64,000 nt of DNA from Bordetella genomosp. 2 (GCF_002261345.1 NZ_NEVT01000006.1:868001-932000), one strand, 5' to 3'; positions 16,473 through 28,878 are shown, counted from the first letter of the stretch. Numbers and translations are program-made. The notes: generated by a model from the letters alone, not told the origin.

Positions 16473-19190
16473 TCAGTGCGCCTGTTCCCAATTGGGGCCC
16501 GCGCCGACTTCCGCCACCAGGGGCACCCGCAGCTCGGCCACCCCGCACATCAGTTCGGGCAGGCGCGCGCGCACCAGGTCGAGTTCCTGGTCGGGCACTT
16601 CCAGCACGAGTTCGTCGTGCACCTGCATGATCATGCGCGTCCCCAGGCGCTCGGCGTCGAGCCAGTCCTGCACCGCCACCATGGCCATCTTGATGAGGTC
16701 GGCTGCCGTACCCTGCATGGGCGCGTTGATGGCGGCGCGCTCGGCGCCCTGGCGGCGCGGCCCGGAGCCGGCGCGGATGTCCGGCAGTTGCAGGCGGCGG
16801 CCGAACACCGTTTCGACGTAGCCCTGCTGGCGCGCCAGCTGGCGGGTATGTTCCATGTACTGCGCCACGCCGGGATAGCGGGCGAAATAGCGATCGATGT
16901 AGGCCTGGGCGGCGTCGCGGGTGATGCCCAGGTTCGACGCCAGGCCGAACACGCCCATGCCGTAGATCAGGCCGAAATTGATCGCCTTGGCGGCACGACG
17001 CTGGTCGGCGGCGACCTCGGCCAGCGGCACGCCGAAGATCTCGGCCGCGGTGGCGCGGTGGATGTCTTCGCCGGCGGCGAAGGCCTGCTGCAAGTTGGCG
17101 TCGTCGGACACGTGCGCCATGATGCGCAGTTCGATCTGCGAATAATCGGCCGACAGCAGCAGGCCGCGCTCGGCCACGAAGGCCTCGCGCACGCGGCGGC
17201 CCGCCTCGGTGCGCACGGGAATGTTCTGCAGGTTGGGATCGGACGAGGCCAGCCGGCCGGTGATCACGGCGGCCTGGGAATAATGCGTGTGCACGCGCCC
17301 GGTGCGCGCGTTGATCATGCGCGGCAACTTGTCGGTGTACGTGGACTTCAGCTTCGACAGGCCGCGATACTCGAGCAGCACCTGCGGCAGCGGGTAGTCC
17401 TGCGCCAGCTTGCTGAGCACTTCTTCGTCGGTGGAGGGCGCGCCGCTGGCGGTCTTGCGCACCACCGGCAGCTGCATGCGGCCGAACAGGATTTCTCCCA
17501 GTTGCTTGGGGGAATTCAAGTTGAAAGGCTGGCCGGCCAATTCGTAGGCGCGCTGCTCGAGCGTCAGCATTTCCTGACCCAGCCGGTGGCTCTGGCGGCC
17601 CAGTTCGTCGGCGTCGACCTTGACGCCGTTGCGCTCGACCACGGTCAGCACGCGCGAGACCTGGATCTCGAGCCGGTAGATGCGTTCCAGGCCGGCGTCA
17701 GCGGCCACGCGCGGCCGCAGCGCCTGGTGCAGCTGCAGCGTGAAATCGGCGTCTTCGCAGGCGTAGTGGCCGGCCTTGTCGACCGCGACCTCGTCGAAGC
17801 CGATCTGCTTGGCGCCCTTGCCGCACAGGTCCTCGTAGGTGACGCCGCCGCGCCCCAGGTAGCGCTGCGCCAGGTCGTTCAAGCCCACGCTGCGGTGCGA
17901 CTCGAGCACATAGGCCTGCAGCATGGTGTCTTCCTGGATGCCGGCCAGCGCGATGCCTTCGTTGGCGAACACATGCGCATCGTACTTGGCGTGATGCAGC
18001 AGCTTGGCGCGCGCCGGGTCTTCCAGCCAGCCGCGCAGGCGCTCCAGCACTTCCGCCTTGGGCAGTTGCTCGGCGGCGTCGGGGCCGCGGTGGGCCAGCG
18101 GGATGTAGCACGCGACGCCCGGCGCCACGGCCATCGAAATGCCCACCAGGCGCGCCTGCATCTCGTCGAGCGAGGTGGTTTCGGTATCGAGCGCGACCAG
18201 CGGCGCCGCGGCCGCCTGCGCCATCCATTCGTCGAACGCGGGCCAGCCGGCGATGATCTGGTAGCGCAGCTCGGCCGGCGCGGCCGGGGCCTCGGCAATG
18301 ATGCGCGCGTCGCCCTGCGGCACGCGCTGCGCGTCGCCGGTGAGTTCGCGCAGCCAGGTGCGGAAGCCATAGCGCTCGTACAGCGCCTGCAGGGTGTCGG
18401 TGTCGGGCTGGCGCGGCGCCAGGTCGCCGATGCTGTCGACGTGGCCGGTCAGGTCGCAATCGCATTTCACGGTGAGCAGTTGGCGCGTCAGCGGGAATTG
18501 CGCGAGCGCCTCGCGCAGGTTGTTGCCCGCCACGCCCTTGATGCTGTCCGCCTGGGCGGCCAGCGCGTCGATGGAGCCGAACTCCGCCAGCCATTTGGCG
18601 GCCGTCTTGGGGCCGACCTTGGTCACGCCGGGGACATTGTCCACGGCATCGCCCACCAGCATCAGGTAGTCGACGATGCGCTCCGGCGGCACGCCGAATT
18701 TGTTCAGCACGCCCGGCTCGTCGAGCACTTCGCCGCTCATGGTGTTGACCAGCGTGACATGCGCGTCGACGAGCTGGGCGAGGTCCTTGTCGCCGGTCGA
18801 GACGATGGTGTGGATGTCCTGCCGCGCAGCCTGGCGTGCCAGCGTGCCGATGATGTCGTCGGCCTCGACGCCTTCGATCGCCAGCACCGGCCAGCCTAGC
18901 GCCCGCACCGCCTGGTGGATGGGTTCGATCTGCGCCGCCAGGTCTTCCGGCATGGGCGGCCGATGCGATTTATAGTCGGGATAGAGTTCGTCGCGGAATG
19001 TCTTGCCGCGCGCGTCGAAGATGCAGGCCGCGTAGTCTGCCTTATGATCCGAGACCAGCTTGCGCAGCATGTTCACCACGCCGTACAGCGCGCCCGTGGG
19101 TTCTCCTTGCGCATTGCGCAAATCGGGCATAGCGTGGAAGGCGCGGTACAAGTAGCTCGAACCGTCTACCAGCAATAAGGTTTTTTTCAT
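16473..19190 (-). CDS. polA: DNA polymerase I
   Basis: A 905-residue polymerase with all three domains. The 5'-3' exonuclease starts MKKTLLLVDGSSYLYRAFHA. The 3'-5' proofreading domain is active by motif: VALDTETTSLDEM near residue 335 holds the D-x-E pair. The polymerase has motif A (LLSADYSQIELRIMAHVS), motif B (KAINFGLIYGMG) and motif C (MIMQVHDELVLEVP). The true start is the ATG at 19190; the longer frame upstream overlaps the LOG gene. The start codon overlaps that of the divergent LOG gene by two bases, so the promoter of each must lie inside the other's coding region. Confidence 0.97.
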   Translation of the reverse strand: MKKTLLLVDGSSYLYRAFHAMPDLRNAQGEPTGALYGVVNMLRKLVSDHKADYAACIFDARGKTFRDELYPDYKSHRPPMPEDLAAQIEPIHQAVRALGWPVLAIEGVEADDIIGTLARQAARQDIHTIVSTGDKDLAQLVDAHVTLVNTMSGEVLDEPGVLNKFGVPPERIVDYLMLVGDAVDNVPGVTKVGPKTAAKWLAEFGSIDALAAQADSIKGVAGNNLREALAQFPLTRQLLTVKCDCDLTGHVDSIGDLAPRQPDTDTLQALYERYGFRTWLRELTGDAQRVPQGDARIIAEAPAAPAELRYQIIAGWPAFDEWMAQAAAAPLVALDTETTSLDEMQARLVGISMAVAPGVACYIPLAHRGPDAAEQLPKAEVLERLRGWLEDPARAKLLHHAKYDAHVFANEGIALAGIQEDTMLQAYVLESHRSVGLNDLAQRYLGRGGVTYEDLCGKGAKQIGFDEVAVDKAGHYACEDADFTLQLHQALRPRVAADAGLERIYRLEIQVSRVLTVVERNGVKVDADELGRQSHRLGQEMLTLEQRAYELAGQPFNLNSPKQLGEILFGRMQLPVVRKTASGAPSTDEEVLSKLAQDYPLPQVLLEYRGLSKLKSTYTDKLPRMINARTGRVHTHYSQAAVITGRLASSDPNLQNIPVRTEAGRRVREAFVAERGLLLSADYSQIELRIMAHVSDDANLQQAFAAGEDIHRATAAEIFGVPLAEVAADQRRAAKAINFGLIYGMGVFGLASNLGITRDAAQAYIDRYFARYPGVAQYMEHTRQLARQQGYVETVFGRRLQLPDIRAGSGPRRQGAERAAINAPMQGTAADLIKMAMVAVQDWLDAERLGTRMIMQVHDELVLEVPDQELDLVRARLPELMCGVAELRVPLVAEVGAGPNWEQAH

Positions 19191-19869
19191 GGTTACAAAA
19201 GCAGAACGAGAAATGCCCGCCGGCAAGCAAATACCGGTGATTATGTCAGAGATACGGACGGCGGCAGAGAAACTGGCCGGCATCGGCCCCGCCGTCAGCG
19301 TGTTCGGCAGCGCCCGCATCAGCCGCGACTCGCCCCACTACGAAACCTGCGAGGCCATTTCGGCCGCCCTGGCCGAGGCCGGCTTCGCCGTCATCGCCGG
19401 CGGCGGGCCGGGCATCATGGAAGCCGCCAACAAGGGCGCCTTCGAGGCCGGCGGCACCAGCGTCGGGCTGAACATCAGCCTGCCGCACGAAGCGCACAAC
19501 AATGAATACCAGACTATCAGCCTTTCGTTCGAATATTTCTACTCGCGCAAGGCCACTTTCTTCATGCACAGCTTCGCCTATGTGGCGCTGCCGGGCGGCT
19601 TCGGCACCATGGACGAACTGTTCGAGGCGCTGACGCTGATCCAGACCGGCAAGGTGCCGGCCGCGCCGGTCATCCTGGTGGGCAGCGAATACTGGCAGGG
19701 CCTGGTGGACTGGCTGGCCGACCAGATGCTGCCCAACGGCATGATCGCGGCCCACGACCTGGAACTGTTCACGCTGGAGGACGATCCGCGCAAAGTGGTG
19801 CGGCGCGTGGTGGAATTCCACGCCGAGCGCCAGAGCGGCGCCGAGTACGCGCCGTCCCTGCCGGGCTGA
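19189..19869 (+). CDS. LOG-family nucleotide phosphoribohydrolase-like protein
   Basis: A 226-residue Rossmann-fold protein of the LOG family (TIGR00730, often labelled 'lysine decarboxylase'). It has the signature PGGFGTMDELFEALTLIQTG and the preceding GGGPGIMEAANKGAFEAGG. Characterised LOG enzymes split nucleoside 5'-monophosphates, including cytokinin ribotides, to base and ribose 5-phosphate. The ATG at 19189 follows AAGG at 8-base spacing, which supports it. Alternatives are the in-frame ATGs at 19213 and 19243 (MSEIRTAAEKLAG). The gene is divergent from polA with overlapping start codons and ends 9 bases before the convergent LysR gene. Confidence 0.88.
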   Translation: MVTKAEREMPAGKQIPVIMSEIRTAAEKLAGIGPAVSVFGSARISRDSPHYETCEAISAALAEAGFAVIAGGGPGIMEAANKGAFEAGGTSVGLNISLPHEAHNNEYQTISLSFEYFYSRKATFFMHSFAYVALPGGFGTMDELFEALTLIQTGKVPAAPVILVGSEYWQGLVDWLADQMLPNGMIAAHDLELFTLEDDPRKVVRRVVEFHAERQSGAEYAPSLPG

Positions 19870-19878
19870 TCCGGCGCC

Positions 19879-20736
19879 TCAGGCCAGCGCCTGGGCCACC
19901 GCCTCGCGGGCGCGGGCGACGAATTCGTTGTCGGCGGCTCCCGAGAGCAGGCGGAACTGCGCCTGCGGCAACGCCGGCAGGCCGGCGCGCGCCAGCCGCG
20001 CCACGCCCGGCGCCAGGGCGGACTCGTTCAGGCACGCCACTCCCAGGCCGGCCGCCAGCGCGAGCTGCAGGCCGGCCACTCCGGAAGCCACGTGGGCGAC
20101 CGTGTACGGCAGGCGCCGGCGTATCAGCACCGTTTCGGTGAATTGCCGCAGGGCGCAGGTCTCGGGCAGCACCAGCAGCGGCAACGGCGCGTCACGGTCC
20201 AGCTGGAGGCCCTCGGCGGCCATCCACCACAACGCCTCGCGCCGCAGCAATACCCCCGGCGCGCGCGGCGCGGCGCCCGGCGCGCGCACATGCATCGCCA
20301 CGCCCAGGTCGAACTGGCCGCGCGCGCAGGCCGCCTCGACCTCGCCGCTCTTGAGGATGGCGACATGCAGGCGCACCTGCGGATACTGCTGGTTGAGCCG
20401 GCGCAGCAGCCCGGCGATGTCGCGCGGCCGGAAATAGTCGGTCAGCGCCAGTCGCAGTTCTCCCTGCAGCGGCACCCCGCGCAAGTCGCGCAGGGCCTCG
20501 TCGCTCAGGGCCAGGATGCGGCGCGCGTGGGCCAGCAGGCGCAGCCCGGCCGGCGTGGCGTGCACGCCCGCCTTGGTGCGCACCAGCAGCACCTGGCCGG
20601 CGCGCTCCTCGAGCTTGCGGACCTGCTCGCTGACCGCCGACTGGGACAGGTGGACGATCGGCGCGGCGGCGGTCAGGCTGCCCGCGTCGAGCACCGCGGT
20701 ATACGTGCGCAGCTGTTCCAGGTCGAATCCAGGCAT
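19879..20736 (-). CDS. LysR-family transcriptional regulator
   Basis: A 285-residue LysR regulator (MPGFDLEQLRTYTAVLDAGS). The winged HTH covers about residues 5-63, with SLTAAAPIVHLSQSAVSEQV as the recognition part. The C-terminal effector domain begins near residue 90 (GELRLALTDYF). An in-frame TTG at 20742 would add two residues. It is divergent from the tautomerase gene. An inverted repeat typical of LysR operators lies right at its start codon, which fits autorepression and control of the tautomerase gene. The effector is unknown. Confidence 0.92.
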   Translation of the reverse strand: MPGFDLEQLRTYTAVLDAGSLTAAAPIVHLSQSAVSEQVRKLEERAGQVLLVRTKAGVHATPAGLRLLAHARRILALSDEALRDLRGVPLQGELRLALTDYFRPRDIAGLLRRLNQQYPQVRLHVAILKSGEVEAACARGQFDLGVAMHVRAPGAAPRAPGVLLRREALWWMAAEGLQLDRDAPLPLLVLPETCALRQFTETVLIRRRLPYTVAHVASGVAGLQLALAAGLGVACLNESALAPGVARLARAGLPALPQAQFRLLSGAADNEFVARAREAVAQALA

Positions 20737-20740
20737 GGCC

Positions 20741-20765
20741 AATCCATCGGTTTTTCCGTTGGATT
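20741..20765. promoter_or_regulatory. LysR operator: inverted repeat
   Basis: A 25-base near-perfect dyad, AATCCA-T-CGG-TTTTT-CCG-T-TGGATT, lies between the LysR and tautomerase starts. A related half-site, GTTTTTCCG, recurs at 20781-20789, 31 bases (about three helical turns) away. A TAGACT at 20806-20811 could be the tautomerase -10. This arrangement fits the recognition and activation sites of LysR regulators. Confidence 0.6.
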
Positions 20766-20858
20766 AGATCTTAAATTCCCGTTTTTCCGGTGTCAAAGAA
20801 GGCTCTAGACTGCCCAGGCGGTCGATCTCCCGGCCGCCTTTCGAACAGGAGCCTCGTC

Positions 20859-21260
20859 ATGCCCCACCTAGTCGTCCACCTTTCCGGTCGCCCCGATCCC
20901 GCCACCAGCCGCCGCGTCGTCGAGCGCGTCACGGCATTGACGCAATCCGTCCTGGGCAAGGAACTGCCGCTGATCGCCATCACGCTGCAATACATCGCCC
21001 ACGACGCCTGGTTCATTGGCGGGCGCTCGCTGGCCGACACGGGCCACAATGCGTTCCACCTGGATATCAGCGTGACCGACGAGACCAACACCAAGCACGA
21101 AAAGGCGCGCTTCATCGCCGCGGTATACGCGGCGTTCCAGGAACTGTTGGGAAACCTGCACGAATGCTCGTACGTGCACGTGATCGACGCGCGCGCGGCC
21201 GCCTACGGCTATGGCGGCGCCACGCAGGAATACCGCCACCAGCGGGCGGGCGTCGTCTGA
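20859..21260 (+). CDS. Tautomerase superfamily protein
   Basis: A 133-residue protein whose mature N-terminus would be proline (MPHLVVHLSGRPD), the catalytic base of the 4-oxalocrotonate tautomerase superfamily. The length is that of fused two-unit members (cis-CAAD/MSAD-like or trihydroxytoluene-type), not the 62-residue 4-OT. A CAGGAG ribosome site supports the ATG at 20859 over the longer upstream frame. It is controlled in all likelihood by the divergent LysR gene. The substrate is unknown; small unsaturated ketoacids are usual for the fold. A large GC hairpin follows. Confidence 0.85.
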   Translation: MPHLVVHLSGRPDPATSRRVVERVTALTQSVLGKELPLIAITLQYIAHDAWFIGGRSLADTGHNAFHLDISVTDETNTKHEKARFIAAVYAAFQELLGNLHECSYVHVIDARAAAYGYGGATQEYRHQRAGVV

Positions 21261-21281
21261 TCCAGGCCGCTGGGACGTCTC

Positions 21282-21325
21282 CCCACGGGCCGGCACGGCG
21301 CGGACGCGCCGAGCCGGCCCGTGGG
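21282..21325. terminator. Strong hairpin between tautomerase and typA
   Basis: A 12-bp perfect stem (CCCACGGGCCGG, 21282-21293, with CCGGCCCGTGGG, 21314-21325) encloses a second short GGCGC/GCGCC stem. It sits between two convergent genes and can fold on either strand. There is no T-run. Confidence 0.5.
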
Positions 21326-21331
21326 CGGGAA

Positions 21332-23151
<1,820 letters not shown>

Positions 23152-23155
<4 letters not shown>

Positions 23156-23901
23156 AGCGTGTCCTTTAAGGTCTTGACGGGCAGCAGGCCCGCCGGCAAT
23201 TCAGTCAGTGCAAGCAAGGCCTGCTTGGGGTCTGGCATGGCCTGCAGGGCCTCCAGCGTGACGGCGCGGTCCAGCGAAAATGGCCCGACGTGCGTGCGCC
23301 GCAGCGCCGCCAGGTGGGCATGGCAGCCCAGCACCCGCCCGATGTCCTGGGCCAGGGTACGGATGTACGTGCCCTTGCTGCAGGCCACGTCGATCTCGGC
23401 CTGCGTGCCCGACAGCGACAGCAGATCGATGCGATGGATGGTCACCTGGCGCGCCGGGCGCTCGAGTTCGATGCCCTGGCGCGCGTACTCGTACAGCGGC
23501 TTGCCATCGCGCTTGAGCGCCGAGTACATCGGCGGCACCTGCTCGATGATGCCCTGGAAACGTGACAGCGCATCGCGCAGGCTGGCCTCGTCCACGGCGA
23601 AACCGTCGGGCGCGCGGGCCACCACGTTGCCGGTCAGGTCGCCGGAATCGGTTTCCTCGCCGAACTGCAGCGTGGCGCGGTACGCCTTGTCGGCGTCGAG
23701 CATCGCCCCGGATATCTTCGTGGCCCGCCCCATGCAGCACACCAGCAGGCCGGTGGCGAATGGATCGAGCGTGCCGGTGTGGCCGGCCTTGGCCGCGTCC
23801 AGGCAGCGCCGTGCCCGTTGCAGGGCGTGGTTGCTGGACAACCCCACGGGTTTATCCAGCAACAGGACACCGTCGAGCGCAAGCCCGCGTCGTTTGGCCA
23901 T
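23152..23901 (-). CDS. truB: tRNA pseudouridine(55) synthase
   Basis: A 249-residue TruB. It makes pseudouridine 55 in the T-loop of tRNAs. The catalytic aspartate is D46 in [13 protein letters not shown], with [15 protein letters not shown] before it. [20 protein letters not shown] and the late [16 protein letters not shown] block are also family-typical. It follows rbfA after 39 bases and is coupled to typA by an ATGA overlap. The order rbfA-truB downstream of infB is the standard proteobacterial one. Confidence 0.97.
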
Positions 23902-23940
23902 CGTCGAATCCGGAAAAAAGAGTGCAGAGACGACAGCCGG

Positions 23941-24342
23941 TCAGGACTGGTCTTCAGGTTCGTCCGGGACGCCCGAGGACGGGCCGGACCGGTTGGCGCG
24001 GTCGATCAGGGCCGACATTTCGATGCCGCGCGCCACCTGGGCGTCGTGCACGAAGCGCAGCGTGGGGACGGTATGGATGTGCAGCAGCTTGTACAGCTGC
24101 GAGTGCAGCCAGCCGGCCTTCTCGTTGAGCAGCGCGGCGGCGGCATCGGGCTCGGCGCCCAGCACCGTGAAATACACCTTGGCGTGCGCGTAGTCGGCCG
24201 ACAGTTCCACACCGGACAGCGTGATCAGCCCCGCGCGCGACGTGTCGATCTCGCGCTGGATCAGCCCGGCCAGATCCTTCTGGATCTGGTCGGCCAGCCG
24301 CAGGTTGCGGCCGGGGATGGATTTGGACTTGTGACGGCTCAT
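23941..24342 (-). CDS. rbfA: Ribosome-binding factor A
   Basis: A 133-residue KH-like protein that assists 16S rRNA 5'-end maturation and 30S assembly. The start is the ATG at 24342 ([20 protein letters not shown]). The family core [19 protein letters not shown] and the end of the domain, [15 protein letters not shown], are present. The C-terminus adds a short acidic tail. It is 27 bases after infB in the same operon. Confidence 0.96.
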   Translation of the reverse strand: MSRHKSKSIPGRNLRLADQIQKDLAGLIQREIDTSRAGLITLSGVELSADYAHAKVYFTVLGAEPDAAAALLNEKAGWLHSQLYKLLHIHTVPTLRFVHDAQVARGIEMSALIDRANRSGPSSGVPDEPEDQS

Positions 24343-24369
24343 GAAAAACTTGCGGATACGCCGCACCCC

Positions 24370-27309
24370 TTACAGGGTGCGGGCGATCTCCTTGATTTCG
24401 AAGACTTCCAGTTGGTCGCCCACCTGGATGTCGTTGCTGCCGCGCAGCGTCAGGCCGCAATCGAAGCCCGACTTGACTTCCTTGACGTCGTCCTTGAAGC
24501 GGCGCAGCGATTCGAGATGGCCGGTCCAGTGGACCACGTTGTTGCGCAGCAGGCGGACTTGCGAATCGCGGCGCACCACGCCGTCCAGCACCATGCAGCC
24601 GGCGACGTTGCCGATGCGCGAGATGGAGTAGACCTCGCGGACCTCGACCAGGCCGATGATCTCTTCCTTCTTCTCGGGCGCCAGCATGCCGGACATGGCC
24701 GCTTTCACTTCATCCACGGCGTCGTAGATGATGTTGTAGTAGCGCAGGTCGATGCCGTTGGACTCGGCCAGCTTCTTGGCGCTCTGCTCGGCACGGACAT
24801 TGAAGCCGATGACGACCGCGTTGGACGCGATGGCCAGGTTGACGTCGCTTTCCGAGATGCCGCCCACGGCCGCGTGCACCACCTGCACCCGCACCTCGTC
24901 GGTGGAGAGCTTGGTGAGCGAGGCGACCAGGGCTTCCTGGGAACCCTGCACGTCGGTCTTGACGATGAGCGGCAGGGTCTGCGTGCCCTCGCCCAGGTTG
25001 TCGAACATGGACTCGAGCTTGGCGGCCTGCTGGCGGGCCGGCTTGACGTCGCGGAACTTGCCCTGGCGGAACAGCGCGATCTCGCGCGCCTTGCGCTCGT
25101 CGGCCAGCGCGATGAGCTCGTCGCCGGCGGCGGGCACGTCGGTCAGGCCCTGGATCTCGACCGGGATGGACGGACCGGCTTCCTGGATCTGCTTGCCGTT
25201 TTCGTCGACCATGGCACGCACGCGGCCGAAGCTGGCGCCGGCCAGCACCACGTCGCCGCGCTTGAGCGTGCCGCTCTGCACCAGGATCGTGGCCACCGGG
25301 CCGCGGCCCTTGTCGAGGCGGGCCTCGATGACCAGGCCCTTGGCCGGGGCATCGACAGGCGCCTTGAGTTCGAGGATTTCAGCCTGCAGCAGCACGTTCT
25401 CGAGCAGGTCGTCGATGCCGGCGCCGGTCTTGGCCGACACGGGCACGAACGGCACGTCGCCGCCGTACTCTTCGGGCACGACCTCTTCCGCCACCAGTTC
25501 CTGCTTGACGCGCTCGGGGTTGGCTTCCGGCTTGTCGATCTTGTTGACCGCCACGACCAGGGGCACGCCGCCGGCCTTGGCATGGTGGATGGCCTCACGC
25601 GTCTGGGGCATGACGCCATCGTCGGCGGCCACCACCAGGATGACGATGTCGGTCGCCTTGGCGCCGCGCGCACGCATGGCGGTGAACGCCTCGTGGCCCG
25701 GGGTGTCGAGGAAGGTGACCACGCCACGCTCGGTCTCGACGTGATAGGCGCCGATGTGCTGGGTGATGCCGCCGGCCTCGCCCGCGGCGACCTTGGCGCG
25801 CCGGATGTGGTCCAGCAGCGAGGTCTTGCCGTGGTCGACGTGGCCCATGACGGTGACCACGGGCGCGCGCGGCAGCAGCTCGGCCTCGGTGGCGGCCGGG
25901 GTCTCGTCCAGGAAGACCTCGGGATCGTCCAGCTTGGCGGCGATCGCCACGTGGCCGAGCTCCTCGACCACGATCATGGCGGTTTCCTGGTCCAGCACCT
26001 GGTTGATGGTGACCATCTGGCCCAGCTTCATCAATTGCTTGATGACCTCGGCGGCCTTGACGGACATCTTGTGCGCCAGGTCGGCCACGCTGATGGTCTC
26101 GGGCACGTGCACTTCACGCGCGATGAATTCCTGCGGCGCGGGCTCGTGGCGACGGTCGGCCTGCTGGTTGCGGCTGTTGCGGCCGCCCTTGCCGCCCTTG
26201 CCGCCGGCGCGCCAGCCGTCGCGGCTGGGCGCGGAGGGCTTGTCGGCGGGCTTCTTGCGCGACGAGTCGTCGCTCCAGGTGGAAGCGACCTCGGCCGTCT
26301 TGATGGTCTTCTTGGACCCGCTGGCCGGCTTGGCGTCTTTCTTGGCGCCCGCGGCGGCAGCGGCCTTGGCGGCCGGCTTGTGCAGGGTGCCCGACAGCGC
26401 CGCGGGATTCTCGGGTTCGGGCGCGCGCAGCACCTTGCGCGGGCGGTTCAGCATTTCGCGCAACGCGGCGGCCTCGGCCTCGGCGGCGCGGCGGGCTTCC
26501 TCGCGCGCGGCGGAATCGGCCGTGGCGGCCGGAGCGGCGCGGCGCACGTCGGGACGGCCGGCCTTGGGCGCCGCTTCGGGCGCGGGCTTGGCGGCTTCCG
26601 GCTGCTGCGGCTCGGCAGGCTCGGCGGGTTCGGCCTCGGCCGGCTGCTCAGCGGCGGCAGCCGCGGGCGGCTCGGCCGGAGCCTCGGGTTCGGCGGGCGC
26701 GGCGGCCGGTTCCGGCGCGGCGGGCTCGGCTTCACGTTCGGCCTCGCGCTGCGCGGCCGGCTCGGCGACGGGCGACGCCGGCGCTTCGGCCGGCGCCTGC
26801 GCCGCCACGGGCTCGGCTTCGGGCTGCGGCTCGGGCTGGGCCTGCGGCTCGGGCTGCGGCGCAACCGATTGCGCCTGCGGCGTCGGCTCTGCCACGGCGG
26901 GCGTTGCCGGCGCCTCGGCCGCGGCCGGCGCGGGCTGCTCGACGGGCGCCACCGGGGCGTCGGGCGCCGCTTGCGCAGCCTCGGCGCGCGCGGCCTCGAG
27001 GGCGATCTCGGACGGATCGCGCTTGACGAACACGCGCTTCTTGCGGACCTCGACCTGGATGGTGCGCGACCGGCCGGTGGCATCGGCCTGGCGGATCTCG
27101 GAGGTCTGACGACGCGTCAAGGTGATTTTCTTGCCCTCGGTCGCGCCATGGGCGCGGCGCAGCGAGTCGAGCAACTTCGCCTTGTCGCTGTCGGTAACCG
27201 CGTCGTCCACCGAGTTGAGGTCAACACCGGCCGAACGCAGCTGCTCCAGCAGCACGTTGGCGGGCATCTTCAGCTCGGTAGCGAACTGGGCGACAGTATT
27301 ACTCGACAT
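24370..27309 (-). CDS. infB: Translation initiation factor IF-2
   Basis: A 979-residue IF-2. The N-terminus has the IF2_N fold ([20 protein letters not shown]). A low-complexity segment of Pro, Ala, Glu and Gln follows at about residues 110-280. A second IF2_N-like block ([20 protein letters not shown]) precedes the GTPase domain with G1 in [17 protein letters not shown], switch [13 protein letters not shown] and G4 [17 protein letters not shown]. The C-terminal fMet-tRNA-binding domains are complete. It lies 90 bases after nusA. The repetitive segment is the sort of region that varies in length between strains. Confidence 0.97.
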   Translation of the reverse strand: MSSNTVAQFATELKMPANVLLEQLRSAGVDLNSVDDAVTDSDKAKLLDSLRRAHGATEGKKITLTRRQTSEIRQADATGRSRTIQVEVRKKRVFVKRDPSEIALEAARAEAAQAAPDAPVAPVEQPAPAAAEAPATPAVAEPTPQAQSVAPQPEPQAQPEPQPEAEPVAAQAPAEAPASPVAEPAAQREAEREAEPAAPEPAAAPAEPEAPAEPPAAAAAEQPAEAEPAEPAEPQQPEAAKPAPEAAPKAGRPDVRRAAPAATADSAAREEARRAAEAEAAALREMLNRPRKVLRAPEPENPAALSGTLHKPAAKAAAAAGAKKDAKPASGSKKTIKTAEVASTWSDDSSRKKPADKPSAPSRDGWRAGGKGGKGGRNSRNQQADRRHEPAPQEFIAREVHVPETISVADLAHKMSVKAAEVIKQLMKLGQMVTINQVLDQETAMIVVEELGHVAIAAKLDDPEVFLDETPAATEAELLPRAPVVTVMGHVDHGKTSLLDHIRRAKVAAGEAGGITQHIGAYHVETERGVVTFLDTPGHEAFTAMRARGAKATDIVILVVAADDGVMPQTREAIHHAKAGGVPLVVAVNKIDKPEANPERVKQELVAEEVVPEEYGGDVPFVPVSAKTGAGIDDLLENVLLQAEILELKAPVDAPAKGLVIEARLDKGRGPVATILVQSGTLKRGDVVLAGASFGRVRAMVDENGKQIQEAGPSIPVEIQGLTDVPAAGDELIALADERKAREIALFRQGKFRDVKPARQQAAKLESMFDNLGEGTQTLPLIVKTDVQGSQEALVASLTKLSTDEVRVQVVHAAVGGISESDVNLAIASNAVVIGFNVRAEQSAKKLAESNGIDLRYYNIIYDAVDEVKAAMSGMLAPEKKEEIIGLVEVREVYSISRIGNVAGCMVLDGVVRRDSQVRLLRNNVVHWTGHLESLRRFKDDVKEVKSGFDCGLTLRGSNDIQVGDQLEVFEIKEIARTL

Positions 27310-27399
27310 TAGGCTCTCTTCCCTATATGCAGCGATTACAACAAAGCAAAGGCGGATGGGCGGCCTGGCCGTGCATCCACCGGACGGTACCCTTGCCGG

Positions 27400-28878
27400 T
27401 TACTCTTCATCGAACCAGTGGGCCCGGGCGCGCATGATCAGCTCGCTGGCTTGCTGCTCGTCGAGATCGGCGATTTCGGCCAATTCGTCGGTGGCCAGCT
27501 CGGCCAGATCGTCGCGCGTCAGCACTTGCCGTTCGGCCAGCTTGGCGGCCAGCTCCGGCGTCATGCCCTCGAGTTCGAGCAGGTCCTGGGCCGTTTCAAG
27601 GCGCTCTTCCTGGGCGATGGCCTCGGTCAGGAGCGCATTGCGGGCACGGGCGCGCAGCTCGTTGATGGTGTCTTCGTCAAACGCCTCGATTTCCAGCAGT
27701 TCCTGCATGGGCACGTAGGCGATTTCCTCGATACCGGTAAACCCTTCGTCGATGAGGATGTCGGCGACTTCTTCATCGACGTCGAGCTTGTTCATGAACG
27801 TGGCGCGCAGGCCGGCGCGCTCGGTTTCCTGGCGGCTCAGGCTTTCTTCCGGCGTCATGATGTTGATCTGCCAGCCGGTGAGCTCGGACGCCAGGCGCAC
27901 GTTCTGGCCCTTGGCGCCAATGGCCTTGGGCAGGTTTTCCTCGTCGACCACCACATCCATGGCGTGCTTGTCTTCGTCCACCACGATGGACTCGACGTTG
28001 GCCGGCGCCAGGGCGCCGATGACGAACTGGGCGGGATCTTCCGACCACAGCACGATGTCGACCTGTTCGCCGCCCAGCTCGTTGCGCACCGCGGTGACGC
28101 GCGAGCCGCGCATGCCCACGCAGGTGCCGATGGGGTCGATACGCTTATCGTACGCCACCACGGCAATCTTGGCGCGCACGCCCGGATCGCGCGCGGCGGC
28201 CTTGATCTCGAGCAGGCCCTGCTCGATCTCGGGAACTTCGTTCTCGAACAGCTGGCGGATGAACTCGGGCGACGTGCGCGACAGGATGACCTGCTGGCCG
28301 CGCGCGGCGTGATCGACCCGCAGCACATAGGCACGCAGGCGGTCGCCGACCCGGAAGTTCTCTTTGGGGATCATCTCGGAACGCGGCAGGCGGGCTTCGA
28401 TCTTGCCGGTCTCGACGATGATGTCGCCCTTGTCCATGCGCTTGATGGTGCCCGAGATGATCGTCTCGCCGCGATCGAGGAAGTCGTTGAGGACTTGCTC
28501 GCGCTCGGCGTCGCGGATCTTCTGCAGGATGGCCTGCTTGGCCGCCTGGGCGCCGATGCGGCCGAATTCGACCGGCTCGAGCGGTTCCTCGATGTACTCG
28601 CCGACTTCGATATTGGGCACCAGCTCGCGCGCGTCGGACAGCATTTCCTGCTTGTCGGGCTCTTGCAGGCCGGCTTCGTCGGGCACCACCAGCCACCGGC
28701 GGAAGCCTTCGTGGCTGCCGGTTTCACGGTCGATGGAGACGCGGATCTCGGCGTCTTCCTTGAAACGCTTTTTCATGGCCGAAGCCAGCGCGCTTTCGAG
28801 CGCTCCGAAAACCACTTCGCGCGTGACGTTCTTTTCACGCGCCAAGGCATCGACCAACAGAAGAATTTCGCGACTCAT
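27400..28878 (-). CDS. nusA: Transcription termination/antitermination protein NusA
   Basis: A 492-residue NusA with the full proteobacterial set: the RNA polymerase-binding N-domain ([20 protein letters not shown]), an S1 domain ([20 protein letters not shown]), KH1 and KH2 ([20 protein letters not shown] and [20 protein letters not shown]), and two acidic helix-hairpin-helix repeats at the C-terminus. It pauses polymerase, and in E. coli it represses its own operon through leader terminators. The start overlaps the rimP stop by 4 bases. Confidence 0.97.
   Translation of the reverse strand: MSREILLLVDALAREKNVTREVVFGALESALASAMKKRFKEDAEIRVSIDRETGSHEGFRRWLVVPDEAGLQEPDKQEMLSDARELVPNIEVGEYIEEPLEPVEFGRIGAQAAKQAILQKIRDAEREQVLNDFLDRGETIISGTIKRMDKGDIIVETGKIEARLPRSEMIPKENFRVGDRLRAYVLRVDHAARGQQVILSRTSPEFIRQLFENEVPEIEQGLLEIKAAARDPGVRAKIAVVAYDKRIDPIGTCVGMRGSRVTAVRNELGGEQVDIVLWSEDPAQFVIGALAPANVESIVVDEDKHAMDVVVDEENLPKAIGAKGQNVRLASELTGWQINIMTPEESLSRQETERAGLRATFMNKLDVDEEVADILIDEGFTGIEEIAYVPMQELLEIEAFDEDTINELRARARNALLTEAIAQEERLETAQDLLELEGMTPELAAKLAERQVLTRDDLAELATDELAEIADLDEQQASELIMRARAHWFDEE

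Noticed and set aside
23779..27312. A 1177-codon plus-strand open frame across rbfA and infB
   Set aside because: It is antisense to well-supported genes and its Gly/Leu/Arg-rich end mirrors the Pro/Ala/Glu repeats of IF-2.
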